38,138 nt of DNA from Candidatus Gemmiger avistercoris (GCA_019116705.1 DXBF01000055.1:1-38138); one strand, 5' to 3'. Positions 14,035 to 21,857 are shown, counted from the first letter of the stretch. Translations and numbers: made by a program. Notes: generated from the letters alone by a model not told the origin.

Positions 14035-15753
14035 TCAAGCCCTCCCCGTGATGATCGCCTGCCGGTTGGTGTAGCGGGCCGCCGCCTGGCCGATCACGTC
14101 GTCCCCGATGTGGATGCCGTACACGGCCTCCAGGATCTGCCGCAGCACGGCCACGACCTGTTCCAGCGCGGCCAGGTTGCCGTCCTGGTAGTCCTGCATG
14201 ACGGCGGCCACCGCCTGCTGGATGGTAGCCAGCGGCGCTTCCACGTTGGTGCCGTGGCTCTGGTCGCCCAGCACGGCCAAAAATTCCCGGTTGGGCGGGA
14301 TGACCGCGCCACGGGCCAGCGCCGGGATGGGCGCCGCCTGCGCATAGGCCAGCGCCGGGGCGGCGCTGCGGCCCGCCAGCCACTGCCCTGCCGAGGCGAT
14401 GGCCCCCGATGCCGCCTGCCCGACGCCCGACAGCCCCGACAGGATGCCGTTGATGAGCGACCCGACGGCCCCGGCCAGGTTTTGCACGACGCCCAGGATG
14501 CCGTGGACGGCGTTTTCCACCGTGGCGGTGATGGTCTGCCACACGGCGCGCACGGTCCCGGCGATGGCGTTCCAGGCGGCGGTCCAGTCCTGCTGCAATA
14601 CGCCGGTGACAAAGTCCGCCAGGCCGCGCAGCACCGCCAGCACGGCGGCGACGGCACCGCCGGCGATGCCTGCCGCCGTGGTCACCGCCCCGCTCACGGC
14701 CAGGAACACCTGGCTGAACACCGGGCCGAAGGTAGCCGCCAGCCAGGAGGCCAGCGGCGCCAGGGCGTTGTTCCACAGCGCCAGCACCAGGTTCGCCACA
14801 GCGCCCAGGGCCAGCGTCAGCTGCTGCCACAAAGGTTCCAGGCAGCCGGACCACAGCGCCCCCAGTTGGGCGATAAGCCCCGCCAGCACCGGCTGCACGG
14901 TCCCGTTCCACAGCGCGGTGAGCAGGGCGGTCAGGTTCTGGAAGGCCAGCGCCACGCCGTCCAGCAGGGGCTGGCCGTAGGCGCCCCAGGCGCTTTGGAT
15001 GCCCGCCATCAGCCCCTGCCAGACCGTGAGCAGCAGCGCCAGCGCGGGCTGCACCACGGTGGTCACGGCGCTGTCCACCAGCCCGCAGAGCCACTGGAAG
15101 GTATTGCCCAGCACGGCCAGCGCCGTCTGCACCGCGCCGCCCACGATGGGTGCGAACGCCTGGGACAAGCTGTTGACCACACCCGGCAGGAACACCGTCG
15201 CCAGGTATTGGGCCAGCGGGGCCAGCGTGCCCTGCCACAAGGCCAGCGCCGCCGTGCGCAGCGGTTCCCATACGGCGGCGGCCGCCGCCCGCATCTGCGC
15301 CCAGGCTGCCTGCCAGGCGGCGATGGCCGGGGCGTAGTACCGCTGCAGGTAGGCCCAGAACTGCGCCCACAGCCCGCGCAGCGCGTCCAGCGCCTGCCGC
15401 CACAGGCTGACCCGCGCTTCGGCGTCCTGCGCCGCGCCCTTTTTGCCGCCGCTGCCTTTGCCGCTGCCTTTGCCGCCGCCTTTGCTGCCGCCTTTGCTGC
15501 CGCCGCCGGTTTTGGCGGTTTCGGGCGCGGCCAGGCGCTGGATCTCGTCAAATTTTGCCAGGCTGCGGGCTGCCCTGGCGCCCTGGGCGGCGGCGGAGCG
15601 CAGGCTTTTGCGCAGGTCGTCCAGCACCTTGCGGGCCTGGGCCCCTGCGTCGCCCAGGTCCTGCAGCGCGGCGGCCATGGCCTGCAGCGAGCGTTCCATG
15701 CTGCCGTCAGCCCTCAGCCCGCCGCCCGTTTCCAGCACGATCTCCTGTGCCAT
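14035..15753 (-). CDS. Tape measure protein (short)
   Basis: A 572-residue Ala/Leu/Trp-rich protein. The N terminus is a helical domain (MERSLQAMAAALQDLGDAGA), then comes a low-complexity Gly/Ser/Lys linker at about residues 84-107, then long hydrophobic helices with recurring W residues at intervals (LWAQFWAYLQRYYAPA, TVWQGLMAGIQSAWG). It closes with an amphipathic tail. Position between tail chaperones and distal tail supports tape measure function, in which length sets tail length. 572 residues would predict a short tail by family rule. GGAGGAGT precedes ATG 15753; the gene starts 46 bases inside the preceding gene. Confidence 0.88.
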   Translation of the reverse strand: MAQEIVLETGGGLRADGSMERSLQAMAAALQDLGDAGAQARKVLDDLRKSLRSAAAQGARAARSLAKFDEIQRLAAPETAKTGGGSKGGSKGGGKGSGKGSGGKKGAAQDAEARVSLWRQALDALRGLWAQFWAYLQRYYAPAIAAWQAAWAQMRAAAAAVWEPLRTAALALWQGTLAPLAQYLATVFLPGVVNSLSQAFAPIVGGAVQTALAVLGNTFQWLCGLVDSAVTTVVQPALALLLTVWQGLMAGIQSAWGAYGQPLLDGVALAFQNLTALLTALWNGTVQPVLAGLIAQLGALWSGCLEPLWQQLTLALGAVANLVLALWNNALAPLASWLAATFGPVFSQVFLAVSGAVTTAAGIAGGAVAAVLAVLRGLADFVTGVLQQDWTAAWNAIAGTVRAVWQTITATVENAVHGILGVVQNLAGAVGSLINGILSGLSGVGQAASGAIASAGQWLAGRSAAPALAYAQAAPIPALARGAVIPPNREFLAVLGDQSHGTNVEAPLATIQQAVAAVMQDYQDGNLAALEQVVAVLRQILEAVYGIHIGDDVIGQAAARYTNRQAIITGRA

Positions 15754-16372
15754 AAGCACTCCTCCTTTCTCCCGATCCTATCACAGCCGCCTCTCCCGGG
15801 CGGCGCGCGTCCAGCAGGGCCAGAAGCCGCTGCTTCTCCTCGTCGCCGCCGGCGTCCGGGCGCAGGTCCACGGCGGCCCGGTGGCTGCGGTAAAATTCCA
15901 GTTCCCAGGGTTCCAGTTTTTTGCCGCGGCGCAGCTTGTCCCGGATGCCCACCACCGTGGCGAAGGCCCCCTCGCCGATGGCGTCGAACCAGCCCAGGAA
16001 GCTCCACCAGTGCAGGTAGGGCAGCGCCCGCACATCCTGTCCGGCGGCCCGGCTCACCCCCGCGGCGATCAGCGGCGCGTCCTGCTGCCAGTCCATCAGC
16101 CGGGGGCCGGGGCTGCCGGACCCCGGGCGGCCCGCCGCCAGGAACTCCGCCAGGAAGCGCGTGGCTTCCGGCCAGTCCTGCCGGGGCATGGCGGCAAAAT
16201 CCGGGTAAAACAGCCGCATGGCCACATACCACCGTTCGCCCCGGTCCAGTTCCGGCGCGGCGCCGCCGTCCAGCCAGCGCAGCACTTCCAGGATGTCCCG
16301 GTAATCGGTGCGGATCTCGTACACCCGGTCCTCGATCTCCGCCCGGGTGGGCAGGCCCCAGGCCCCGGTCAT
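15707..16372 (-). CDS. Gp15-family phage tail chaperone partner
   Basis: A 221-residue protein matching the bacteriophage Gp15 family (PF06854): IRTDYRDILEVLRWLDG near the start, MDWQQDAPLIAAGVSRAAGQ, then ALPYLHWWSFLGWFDAIGEG, the most conserved stretch, and KKLEPWELEFYRSHR. Gp15 follows the tail assembly chaperone in many siphophages and is thought to act with it in tape-measure assembly. Its ATG overlaps the chaperone stop by four bases. The C-terminal 15 residues overlap the tape measure gene in another frame. Confidence 0.85.
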   Translation of the reverse strand: MTGAWGLPTRAEIEDRVYEIRTDYRDILEVLRWLDGGAAPELDRGERWYVAMRLFYPDFAAMPRQDWPEATRFLAEFLAAGRPGSGSPGPRLMDWQQDAPLIAAGVSRAAGQDVRALPYLHWWSFLGWFDAIGEGAFATVVGIRDKLRRGKKLEPWELEFYRSHRAAVDLRPDAGGDEEKQRLLALLDARRPGEAAVIGSGERRSAYGTGDRAGNGRRAEG

Positions 16373-16821
16373 TCGGCGCCCCGGGCGGCCCGGGCCGCCG
16401 CGGCCTCCGCCTCGGCGGCTTCGGCGCGGGCTTCCAGGTGGCGCTGCGCCCCCTGCTGCAGAATGGGCGCCAGCGCTTCCAGCAGGTTCTGCACCACCCG
16501 TTTGCCGTTGGCCGCCACCCCGGCCAGGTTCACGCCGCCCAGCGCCGCGTCAAAGTCGTTTTCCGGCCCGAACACACCGCCCAGCAGGGCCTTGATGCGC
16601 CCGTCGTAGTCGGCCAGCAGGGCCAGCCCGGCCTCGGCCCCTTCGGGGCCGTCGGGCAGTTTGGCGGCGCGGCGGTCCAGTTCTTTGTCCAGGGCTTCCA
16701 GTTCGCGGCCCGCGTCAAAAAAGCGGTGGTAGAGGTTGGGGTCCGCGGGGTTGAAACGCAGCACGCCCCGCCCGTTGACGCAGAATTCCTCCACGCCGGT
16801 GTCAATGTTCAGTTGCCGCAC
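16369..16821 (-). CDS. Tail assembly chaperone-like protein
   Basis: A 150-residue protein starting at GTG 16821 behind GGAGGCAGAA; it begins VRQLNIDTGVEEFCVNGRGV and has the helical middle FFDAGRELEALDKELDRRAA. Phage tail assembly chaperones occupy exactly this place, after the tail tube and before Gp15 and the tape measure. It ends in an Ala/Glu-rich helix. An in-frame region further upstream overlaps the tail tube gene and lacks a ribosome site. I found no obvious slippery site for the frameshift many phages use here; Gp15 is a separate coupled gene. Confidence 0.72.
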   Translation of the reverse strand: MRQLNIDTGVEEFCVNGRGVLRFNPADPNLYHRFFDAGRELEALDKELDRRAAKLPDGPEGAEAGLALLADYDGRIKALLGGVFGPENDFDAALGGVNLAGVAANGKRVVQNLLEALAPILQQGAQRHLEARAEAAEAEAAAARAARGAE

Positions 16822-16844
16822 AGTTCTGCCTCCTTTCCCGCCGG

Positions 16845-17321
16845 TCAGGACGCCGGGGTGAAGGTGCAGGTATCCGGCGCGAAGGTGCCTTTGGTCTTGA
16901 CGCCGGTGTAGTGCACGTTGAAGGGGATCTGGTAGCCGGTGGTGTCGCCGCCGTAGCTGACGATCTCCACGTAGCATTCCTCCCTGACGGCGGGGTAAGC
17001 GCCCTCGTTCTCATCCCAGAGCTTGACCTCCACGATGTCGGTCTTGAGTTCGTCCAGCACCAGGTCGCCGTCCAGGATAGCCTGCAGCTTTTCAAACAGC
17101 GGGTCGCCCTCCTCGGCGTAGAAGGGGGCCACCTCGCCCTGTTTTTCGTAGCTGTCGATGACCACCGAGGTCTGGCCCAGGATGTTGGTCTTTTTCTCCA
17201 CATTGGCGTTGAGCTCGGGGGCGTATTCCTCCAGGTCGCGGCCCAGGCGGACGTAGGCCGCCTCCTCCGCGGCAAAACCCGCGTTGAGGTAGTGGGCCAT
17301 ATATTTGCGTTGGATCTTCAT
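16845..17321 (-). CDS. Major tail (tube) protein
   Basis: A 158-residue protein, MKIQRKYMAHYLNAGF at the start, that keeps the features of siphophage tail tube proteins of Gram-positive phages: TSVVIDSYEKQGEVAPFYAEEGDPLF, then a WDENEGAYPAVREECYVEI strand pair and a final IPFNVHYTGVKTKGTF. It would polymerise into the tail tube around the tape measure. AAGGAGGAAAA precedes ATG 17321; longer frames upstream overlap the tail-completion gene. It appears full length. Confidence 0.85.
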   Translation of the reverse strand: MKIQRKYMAHYLNAGFAAEEAAYVRLGRDLEEYAPELNANVEKKTNILGQTSVVIDSYEKQGEVAPFYAEEGDPLFEKLQAILDGDLVLDELKTDIVEVKLWDENEGAYPAVREECYVEIVSYGGDTTGYQIPFNVHYTGVKTKGTFAPDTCTFTPAS

Positions 17322-17419
17322 GCAGTTTTTCCTCCTTTTTATAAGGCAGGGGCCTGCGCCCCCGCCGCGGACTGTCGAAAAAGGTTCAAAAATCGTTGCC
17401 GGCGGCGGACATGCGCCCG

Positions 17420-17866
17420 TCAGGGCTGCGGCGTCCATTCGTATTCGGCCCGCAGCGTCAGGCTGTAACGGGCGGTGCCGCCCGTGTCGGCGCGTTCCAG
17501 CCGCCCGTCTTCGGCCCGCAGGCTTTCGCTCTGCGGCAGGCCGGTGCCGAAAACCGGGGCGCGGCAGGCGGCGCTCTCGGCGGCCACCCACGCCTGCAGG
17601 GCCAGCAGCCGTCCGGCGTTGCGGGCCGCCTGTACGCCGTCGCCGGGCGGCAGCGGCAGGCAGAGCCGCAGCAGGAACTCGGCGCGGCAGCGCAGCGTCA
17701 CGCCGCCCGCCACATCCTCCCGCCGCTGCAGCACCCGCACGCCCCGGGGCCACAGGCCGCCGGTGTCCGGCGCAGGGCCGGCGTCCTCGGCCCGCAGGGC
17801 CACGCCCGCCAGCGCGGGCGCGCCGGAAAGAAATGCCAGCAGTTCTGCCAGCGCGTTTTCGTTCAT
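17420..17866 (-). CDS. Tail terminator/completion-like phage protein
   Basis: A 148-residue protein, MNENALAELLAFLSGAPALA at the start, with a central beta region (RREDVAGGVTLRCRAEFLLR LCL as two adjoining strands), and a C-terminal YSLTLRAEYEW strand. It sits between the head-closure and tail tube genes, the usual place of a minor tail-completion or terminator protein. Ala/Arg-rich composition reflects high GC. GGGAAGGGAGGG precedes its ATG. The assignment rests mainly on gene order. Confidence 0.65.
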   Translation of the reverse strand: MNENALAELLAFLSGAPALAGVALRAEDAGPAPDTGGLWPRGVRVLQRREDVAGGVTLRCRAEFLLRLCLPLPPGDGVQAARNAGRLLALQAWVAAESAACRAPVFGTGLPQSESLRAEDGRLERADTGGTARYSLTLRAEYEWTPQP

Positions 17867-17897
17867 GGGGTCCCTCCCTTCCCGTCCCAGGCCGCGT

Positions 17898-18305
17898 TCA
17901 ATTCGTCAGGCTGTGCGCCCCGGTGCCGCTGCCGGTCCACCAGGCGCCCGCCTCCACATGGTGCAGCACGCCGCCGCGTTCCATGGGCAGCACATACTGC
18001 ACCACCGCCACCCGCGGGTCGGCCCCCGGCACAAAGGCGGGCCAGCCGTCCCAGTCCAGTTCCGGCCCTTCCCCGGGGTACAGGCGGTCGCCGGGCTCCA
18101 GCGTGTAGCCGCTCCCGTAGCGGGCGGACGTTTCCGGCACCACCAGCAGCAGGACGGCCCCCTCGGCGGTGCCGTCGGCCGCGGGGGTGCGGCGGCGGCC
18201 GTGCTGCCAGTACACCCCGTGCAGCACGGTGCGCTTAACCCGCCGGGCCGCGCCGTCGCCGTGGTACAGCGTCACCGTTTGGCAAAACAGGCGGCTCTTA
18301 CGCAT
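17898..18305 (-). CDS. Head-closure-like phage protein
   Basis: A 135-residue, beta-rich protein beginning MRKSRLFCQTVTLYHGDG, with VLHGVYWQHGRRRTPAADG, then VPETSARYGSGYTLEPGDRL and a final VVQYVLPMERGGVLHHVEAG. This pattern is common in Clostridial phage minor structural proteins placed after the first connector, probably a stopper or head-closure protein. Its ATG overlaps the stop of the connector gene by eight bases (ATGCGTAA). No family name can be given with confidence. Confidence 0.65.
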   Translation of the reverse strand: MRKSRLFCQTVTLYHGDGAARRVKRTVLHGVYWQHGRRRTPAADGTAEGAVLLLVVPETSARYGSGYTLEPGDRLYPGEGPELDWDGWPAFVPGADPRVAVVQYVLPMERGGVLHHVEAGAWWTGSGTGAHSLTN

Positions 18306-18669
18306 GGGGCAGCCACCGCCCGATCTGCAGGTAATACCCGGCTTCGTGCCGGTAATGGGCGGCCCGCAGCGCCAGGGTGGTGGCGCACAGTTCCGGCGGG
18401 GCGGCGTAACTTTCGCTGACGCTGCCCACCGTCACGCCGGTCAGGCCCCGGACCTCGTCCTCCTGGGCGAACTCATAGACCGCGTCGGCCACGGCGCAGG
18501 CCGCCATGTCCCAGGCGGTCTGCTCCTCCAGCCCCGGGCGCGGCGCCACCGCATACACCGCGCGCATGCGGTCCAGTTCGGCCCCGGCGCGGCGGATCAT
18601 CCGGGCAAAGTCCGCCTCGGGGATGTCTTCCCCCAGGTAGACCTCCCGGTAAAAGGTGTAATCGGGCAT
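18298..18669 (-). CDS. Head-tail connector (gp6-like adaptor)
   Basis: A 123-residue helical protein starting MPDYTFYREVYLGEDIPEAD, with two long helices (ADFARMIRRAGAELDRMRA and WDMAACAVADAVYEFAQE) and the EVRGLTGVTVGSVSESY turn that typifies phage gp6/gp15-like head-tail adaptors. It would bind the portal ring. It follows the capsid gene by 12 bases, with GTAAGGAGGG before the ATG. Family assignment is good by shape and place. Confidence 0.8.
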   Translation of the reverse strand: MPDYTFYREVYLGEDIPEADFARMIRRAGAELDRMRAVYAVAPRPGLEEQTAWDMAACAVADAVYEFAQEDEVRGLTGVTVGSVSESYAAPPELCATTLALRAAHYRHEAGYYLQIGRWLPHA

Positions 18670-18681
18670 GGGCGGCCCTCC

Positions 18682-19539
18682 TTACTTTTCCTTGAACTTG
18701 GCCAGCACCACCTTGGCTTCGTTGGAGAGCACCGCCACATAGAACTCGTCGGCGGTGATCTCGGTGGTGCGGGTCTTGGGCTTGCGCTCGGTCTCGATGT
18801 TCACATCGCGCTTGCGGTAGATGGTCAGGGCCGGGATCTCGTCGTCCACCTCGGGGTCGGCTTCCAGCTTGACGATGGGGCAGGTGTAGACGCCGGTCGC
18901 CAGCGGCACCTTCTTGCTGGGCACCAGGCGGCAGCCCGCGATCATGCCGATCTCGCCGGTCAGGCTGACGCCGGGGGTGTATTTGTCGGCGCTGAGGAAG
19001 TCGGGATCCTTGCGCAGCTGGGTGACCTGCTTGGGGTGGACGAACATCACCTTGTCGGAGCAGCCCATCTCCTCTTCAAACAGGTCCACGGCGTCCACGA
19101 TGGCGTCGTAGTTGATGGTGGCGGCGGAGCCGTCGTAGGTCAGGGTAGCGGTCTGCAGGGCGTCCATGCAGTCGCTGTCGATCTTGGCGGCGATGGCCAG
19201 GGCCAGCTGGGTGTTGGCCTCGCCCACGGGGTTGCCGTAGCCCGAGAGCACGGCTTCGTCGGTGAGGCCGATGCCCTTCATGGCCTTCTTGATGGTGGCC
19301 TTGCGGGTGGAGGTGGTCATCTTTTCGATGGCGACCTCGCCGCCTTCGGCCACGTCGGCGGCGTCGCCGATGTAGGTGTAGGCGGGCACGGTGATGGTAT
19401 CGCCGGGCACGCCCACGAGGGTATCGTCGATCTTGGCGAAGGGCGCGACGCGCAGCTTTTTGGGGATGCGGGCCGATACCATATCGCCCATGACTTCGGG
19501 ATCGATCAAATCGGAAAGTTTGGTGATGATGTCTGCCAT
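18682..19539 (-). CDS. Major capsid protein, N4-gp56-like (HK97 fold)
   Basis: A 285-residue protein. The start MADIITKLSDLIDPEVMGDM and the sequence VPGDTITVPAYTYIGDAADV, GLTDEAVLSGYGNPVGEANT, MFVHPKQVTQLRKDPDF and the C-terminal EFYVAVLSNEAKVVLAKF match the N4-gp56 family major capsid proteins common in Clostridial prophages. It should assemble the icosahedral shell. No head protease is encoded nearby and there is no long delta domain, so maturation may be protease-free. AAAGGAG precedes ATG 19539; upstream in-frame sequence overlaps a GC palindrome and is not coding. Confidence 0.93.
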   Translation of the reverse strand: MADIITKLSDLIDPEVMGDMVSARIPKKLRVAPFAKIDDTLVGVPGDTITVPAYTYIGDAADVAEGGEVAIEKMTTSTRKATIKKAMKGIGLTDEAVLSGYGNPVGEANTQLALAIAAKIDSDCMDALQTATLTYDGSAATINYDAIVDAVDLFEEEMGCSDKVMFVHPKQVTQLRKDPDFLSADKYTPGVSLTGEIGMIAGCRLVPSKKVPLATGVYTCPIVKLEADPEVDDEIPALTIYRKRDVNIETERKPKTRTTEITADEFYVAVLSNEAKVVLAKFKEK

Positions 19540-19640
19540 AGCGGCTCCTTTCTGTTGTGTGTTGTGTTTGTGTTGGAGGGCGGGGGTCCTGCGATCTGCC
19601 GGAAAGGGAAAAACAAAATGCCGTTTGTGTCCGTTTGCAG

Positions 19641-19659
19641 GGCGGGGTCGTACCCCGCC
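19641..19659. repeat. Type A GC palindrome inside the phage operon
   Basis: GGCGGGGT and ACCCCGCC with a three-base centre, flanked on the left by GTCCGTTTGCAG, the same flank as the copy at 33032. It lies in the 176-base gap between the small portal-linked gene and the capsid gene, so a stem can form in the mRNA there. Confidence 0.8.
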
Positions 19660-19715
19660 GCGGGACATCACGGAAGATGCAGCGCGTCCGGGCAGCAGGC
19701 CGCCCCGCCGGCGGT

Positions 19716-19889
19716 TCACCGCCCCCGCAGCGCCGCATACCCCGCGGGGTCCTCCCGCTTCAGGGCCAGGCGCTCGCGGTACCCCATGCGGTCAAAGGCC
19801 GCGCGGTCGGGGGTCACCGGCACGCTGCCGGTGCCCGCCGCGTAGGGCGCGGGGCGCTGTTCCGGCGCTTCGCGGATCGGTTCACTCAT
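19716..19889 (-). CDS. Small protein between portal and capsid
   Basis: A 57-residue protein starting MSEPIREAPEQRPAPYAAG and ending in a basic helix (GYRERLALKREDPAGYAALR). A perfect AGGAGGTGA ribosome site lies inside the portal gene and its ATG overlaps the portal stop. Scaffolding proteins usually occupy this position but are longer; the C-terminal helix could play the capsid-binding part of a minimal scaffold. No family is recognised and no other scaffold is present. Confidence 0.65.
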   Translation of the reverse strand: MSEPIREAPEQRPAPYAAGTGSVPVTPDRAAFDRMGYRERLALKREDPAGYAALRGR

Positions 19890-21216
19890 GGCGTTCACCT
19901 CCTTCCGGCATGAACTGGCGGCGGATGCGCCGCAGATCGGCCTCGCTGCCGTGGGGCAGCCCGAAATACCAGGCCAGCGCCAGCTCGGGGCGCAGCAGCC
20001 CGTCGGCCACCATGGCCCGCTGCTCCGCCCAGACCCGGGCGCGGTCATAGAGCACGCCGTCGCCCCAGTCGATGCTCAGCGCCGCCGTCGCCGCCTGCCC
20101 GCCGTCCAGCCCGTACAGGCTGCCCAGCGTGCGGCACAGGTCCAGCGCTTCCCGGGCGGCAGCCTCCCACATGGCCTGCAGGTCGCGGATGGTCAGGTCG
20201 TAGTCCACCGCCGTGGCGTTGACCTCGGTGGCGGTGCGGGGCTCGGCTTCGGCCTCGGTCTCGCTCAGGATGCCCCGGCGCAGGCCCAGCAGGCTTTCGC
20301 ACCCCCGCAGCAGGTCCTGCTTGCGGGCCAGGTAGCTCTGCTCCCGCAGCGCGGGGCTGTAGACCGTGACCCCCACGTTGGCGGGGTCGTCGGGCAGGCC
20401 CACGAACAGGTCGTCCCGCAGGGCGCGGCGGCCCTGGGCGTCGGGGCGCAGCAGGTCCTCCGACGCGAACACCCGGGACGCGCCGTTGGCGAACTCGGTG
20501 TTCAGCTGTTCCTCGCAGCGGGCCAGGGCGTGCAGCAGCCCCGCCGCCGGGGCGTAGATGCTGACCGCGTCGGCGCTGCCGTCCACGCAGTTGGCGCCGG
20601 GGGCGCGCAGCACCGCCAGCCCCACCCCCGGCACGCCGGGCAGGAAAAGCTGGGGCACCAGGCCGGCGCAGGCTTCCAGGGTTGAAAGCGGCACGCACCG
20701 CCCCAGCGCCTGGCCGTTGAGTTCAAACAGCCGCGTCTCGATGGTCAGCCCTTCCGCCCCGGCGGTGCGGCGTTCCAGCAGGGCGTAGCGCACGCCGCCC
20801 CGGCTGTGCTGTTCCATGGTGCCCACGGCCAGCAGCCGCCCGTGGGCGTCCCGGGCCAGCGGCACGTAGCAGTCCCGCCGGATGGGCACAAAATCCAGCG
20901 CGCCCTCCGCCGGCACCGGCTTGAGCAGGCACTCCCCGCCGATGAGGGCGTACTGCACGGCGGTGCGGCCCGCGGCGTCCAGCGCCGCCAGGCTGCGGCG
21001 CAGCCAGTCCCCGGCGTCCGCGTCCAGCCGTGCCTCGTACTCGGCAAAGACCGTGCGGCACAGCTTGGCCACGATCAGCGCGGCCAGCCGCGGGGCGGGG
21101 TCCTCGCCGGGGCGGGGCGCGCCGTAGTACAGGTCCAGCCATTCCCGCAGGGCCGCGCGCATCCGCGGCGTGGTCACGTCGCTTTTGCCGAAGGCTTGTT
21201 CCAGATAACTTTGCAA
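19882..21216 (-). CDS. Phage portal protein
   Basis: A 444-residue protein with portal features: an N-terminal WLDLYYGAPRPGEDPAPRLA region, AALIVAKLCRTVFAEYEARL, a wing with YALIGGECLLKPVPAEG, and a long C-terminal helix region (YDLTIRDLQAMWEAAAREAL). It resembles SPP1 gp6-type and Clostridial prophage portals and would form the dodecameric ring through which DNA passes. It starts at TTG 21216 behind AGGAGGAACG. Unusually, no terminase precedes it: the next gene upstream is the sigma-like activator, and a terminator lies between them. Confidence 0.88.
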   Translation of the reverse strand: MQSYLEQAFGKSDVTTPRMRAALREWLDLYYGAPRPGEDPAPRLAALIVAKLCRTVFAEYEARLDADAGDWLRRSLAALDAAGRTAVQYALIGGECLLKPVPAEGALDFVPIRRDCYVPLARDAHGRLLAVGTMEQHSRGGVRYALLERRTAGAEGLTIETRLFELNGQALGRCVPLSTLEACAGLVPQLFLPGVPGVGLAVLRAPGANCVDGSADAVSIYAPAAGLLHALARCEEQLNTEFANGASRVFASEDLLRPDAQGRRALRDDLFVGLPDDPANVGVTVYSPALREQSYLARKQDLLRGCESLLGLRRGILSETEAEAEPRTATEVNATAVDYDLTIRDLQAMWEAAAREALDLCRTLGSLYGLDGGQAATAALSIDWGDGVLYDRARVWAEQRAMVADGLLRPELALAWYFGLPHGSEADLRRIRRQFMPEGGERHE

Positions 21217-21327
21217 ACGTTCCTCCTTTCCGCGCGGGACGGGCCCGCGCTGTTGCCGCGGCGTTTCCCCGGGGCCGCGCCCCCGTTCCCGTATGCCGCC
21301 GCCCTCCTTTCCCGGGAAAATAAAAAA

Positions 21328-21355
21328 CCCGCGAAAGGTCTTGCCCTCTCACGAG
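21328..21355 (-). terminator. Terminator between activator and portal operon
   Basis: On the minus strand arms 21355-21345 and 21338-21328 pair over 11 bases including G-U pairs, around a six-base loop, followed by TTTTTTATTTT. It would end transcription from the activator gene and from the promoter at 21369-21397 before the portal gene is reached. Confidence 0.85.
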
Positions 21356-21368
21356 TTTCAACGGTACC

Positions 21369-21397
21369 ATATTACTACTTTAAGTTGTTAAAAACAA
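21369..21397 (-). promoter_or_regulatory. Promoter aimed into the terminator before the portal gene
   Basis: TTGTTT (21397-21392) and TAATAT (21374-21369) on the minus strand are 17 bases apart. The predicted start near 21362 is about seven bases before the terminator stem, so without read-through it would give only a tiny leader RNA. The -35 overlaps an AACAA/TTGTT dyad. Confidence 0.5.
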
Positions 21398-21425
21398 TGA
21401 ATTTGCGGGAAAACTTTTCTCCCCG

Positions 21426-21857
21426 TCAGGAAGCGTTTTGCTCCGGGCGGCCCAGCGGCAGGGCCAGCACCCCGGCGCGGTGGATCTGGTAGACCCGGCG
21501 CAGCACCACGCCCATGGCGTCGGCGATGTCGGCGTAGCTCTCGCCCAGAATATAGCGGCGGCGCAGCACCTCCTGCACGGCGGGGTCGGCCACGGCGGCC
21601 ACCACGCGCATCACCTCGGCGCGGCGCACCAGGCAATCCCCCACCTGTTCTTCGAGTTTTTTCTGCGTTTCTTCGATTTTTTCTACCGCTTTGGGCAGGC
21701 GGTCGGGGTCCTGCCCGGCCCCCGGCATGCCGCCCAGGCAGGCCGTCACACGCTGGGCGGCGCTGCGCAGGGTCTCCATTTCGCCTTCCAGCAGGCGTTC
21801 CCGGTTCACGGCCGCGCGGTACTGGCGCAGCCACTCGATCTTTTCCTGATAGGTCAT
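21426..21857 (-). CDS. Sigma-70 region 4-like phage activator (DUF1492/ArpU-like)
   Basis: A 143-residue protein. Residues 1-90 are helical with a coiled-coil-like stretch (DRLPKAVEKIEETQKKLEEQ); residues 100-140 (VQEVLRRRYILGESYADIAD, then AMGVVLRRVYQIHRAG) form a sigma-70 region 4-like helix-turn-helix. Such DUF1492/ArpU-like proteins sit at the end of early regions in Firmicute phages and switch on late structural operons. CAAGGAGGAACG precedes ATG 21857. It is the first phage-type gene here, directly before the attenuator-like site and portal operon, so it is the likely trigger of particle genes. Confidence 0.8.
   Translation of the reverse strand: MTYQEKIEWLRQYRAAVNRERLLEGEMETLRSAAQRVTACLGGMPGAGQDPDRLPKAVEKIEETQKKLEEQVGDCLVRRAEVMRVVAAVADPAVQEVLRRRYILGESYADIADAMGVVLRRVYQIHRAGVLALPLGRPEQNAS

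Noticed and set aside
14110-16911. Plus-strand open frame of 933 codons opposite the tape measure and neighbours
   Set aside because: It is antisense to well-supported phage genes, has no ribosome site and shows the His/Gln/Arg-rich composition of a GC-rich shadow frame.
9960-21857. Tailocin (phage-tail bacteriocin)
   Set aside because: Portal, capsid and head-tail connectors are kept, and no sheath or baseplate set is present, so a tail-only particle does not fit.
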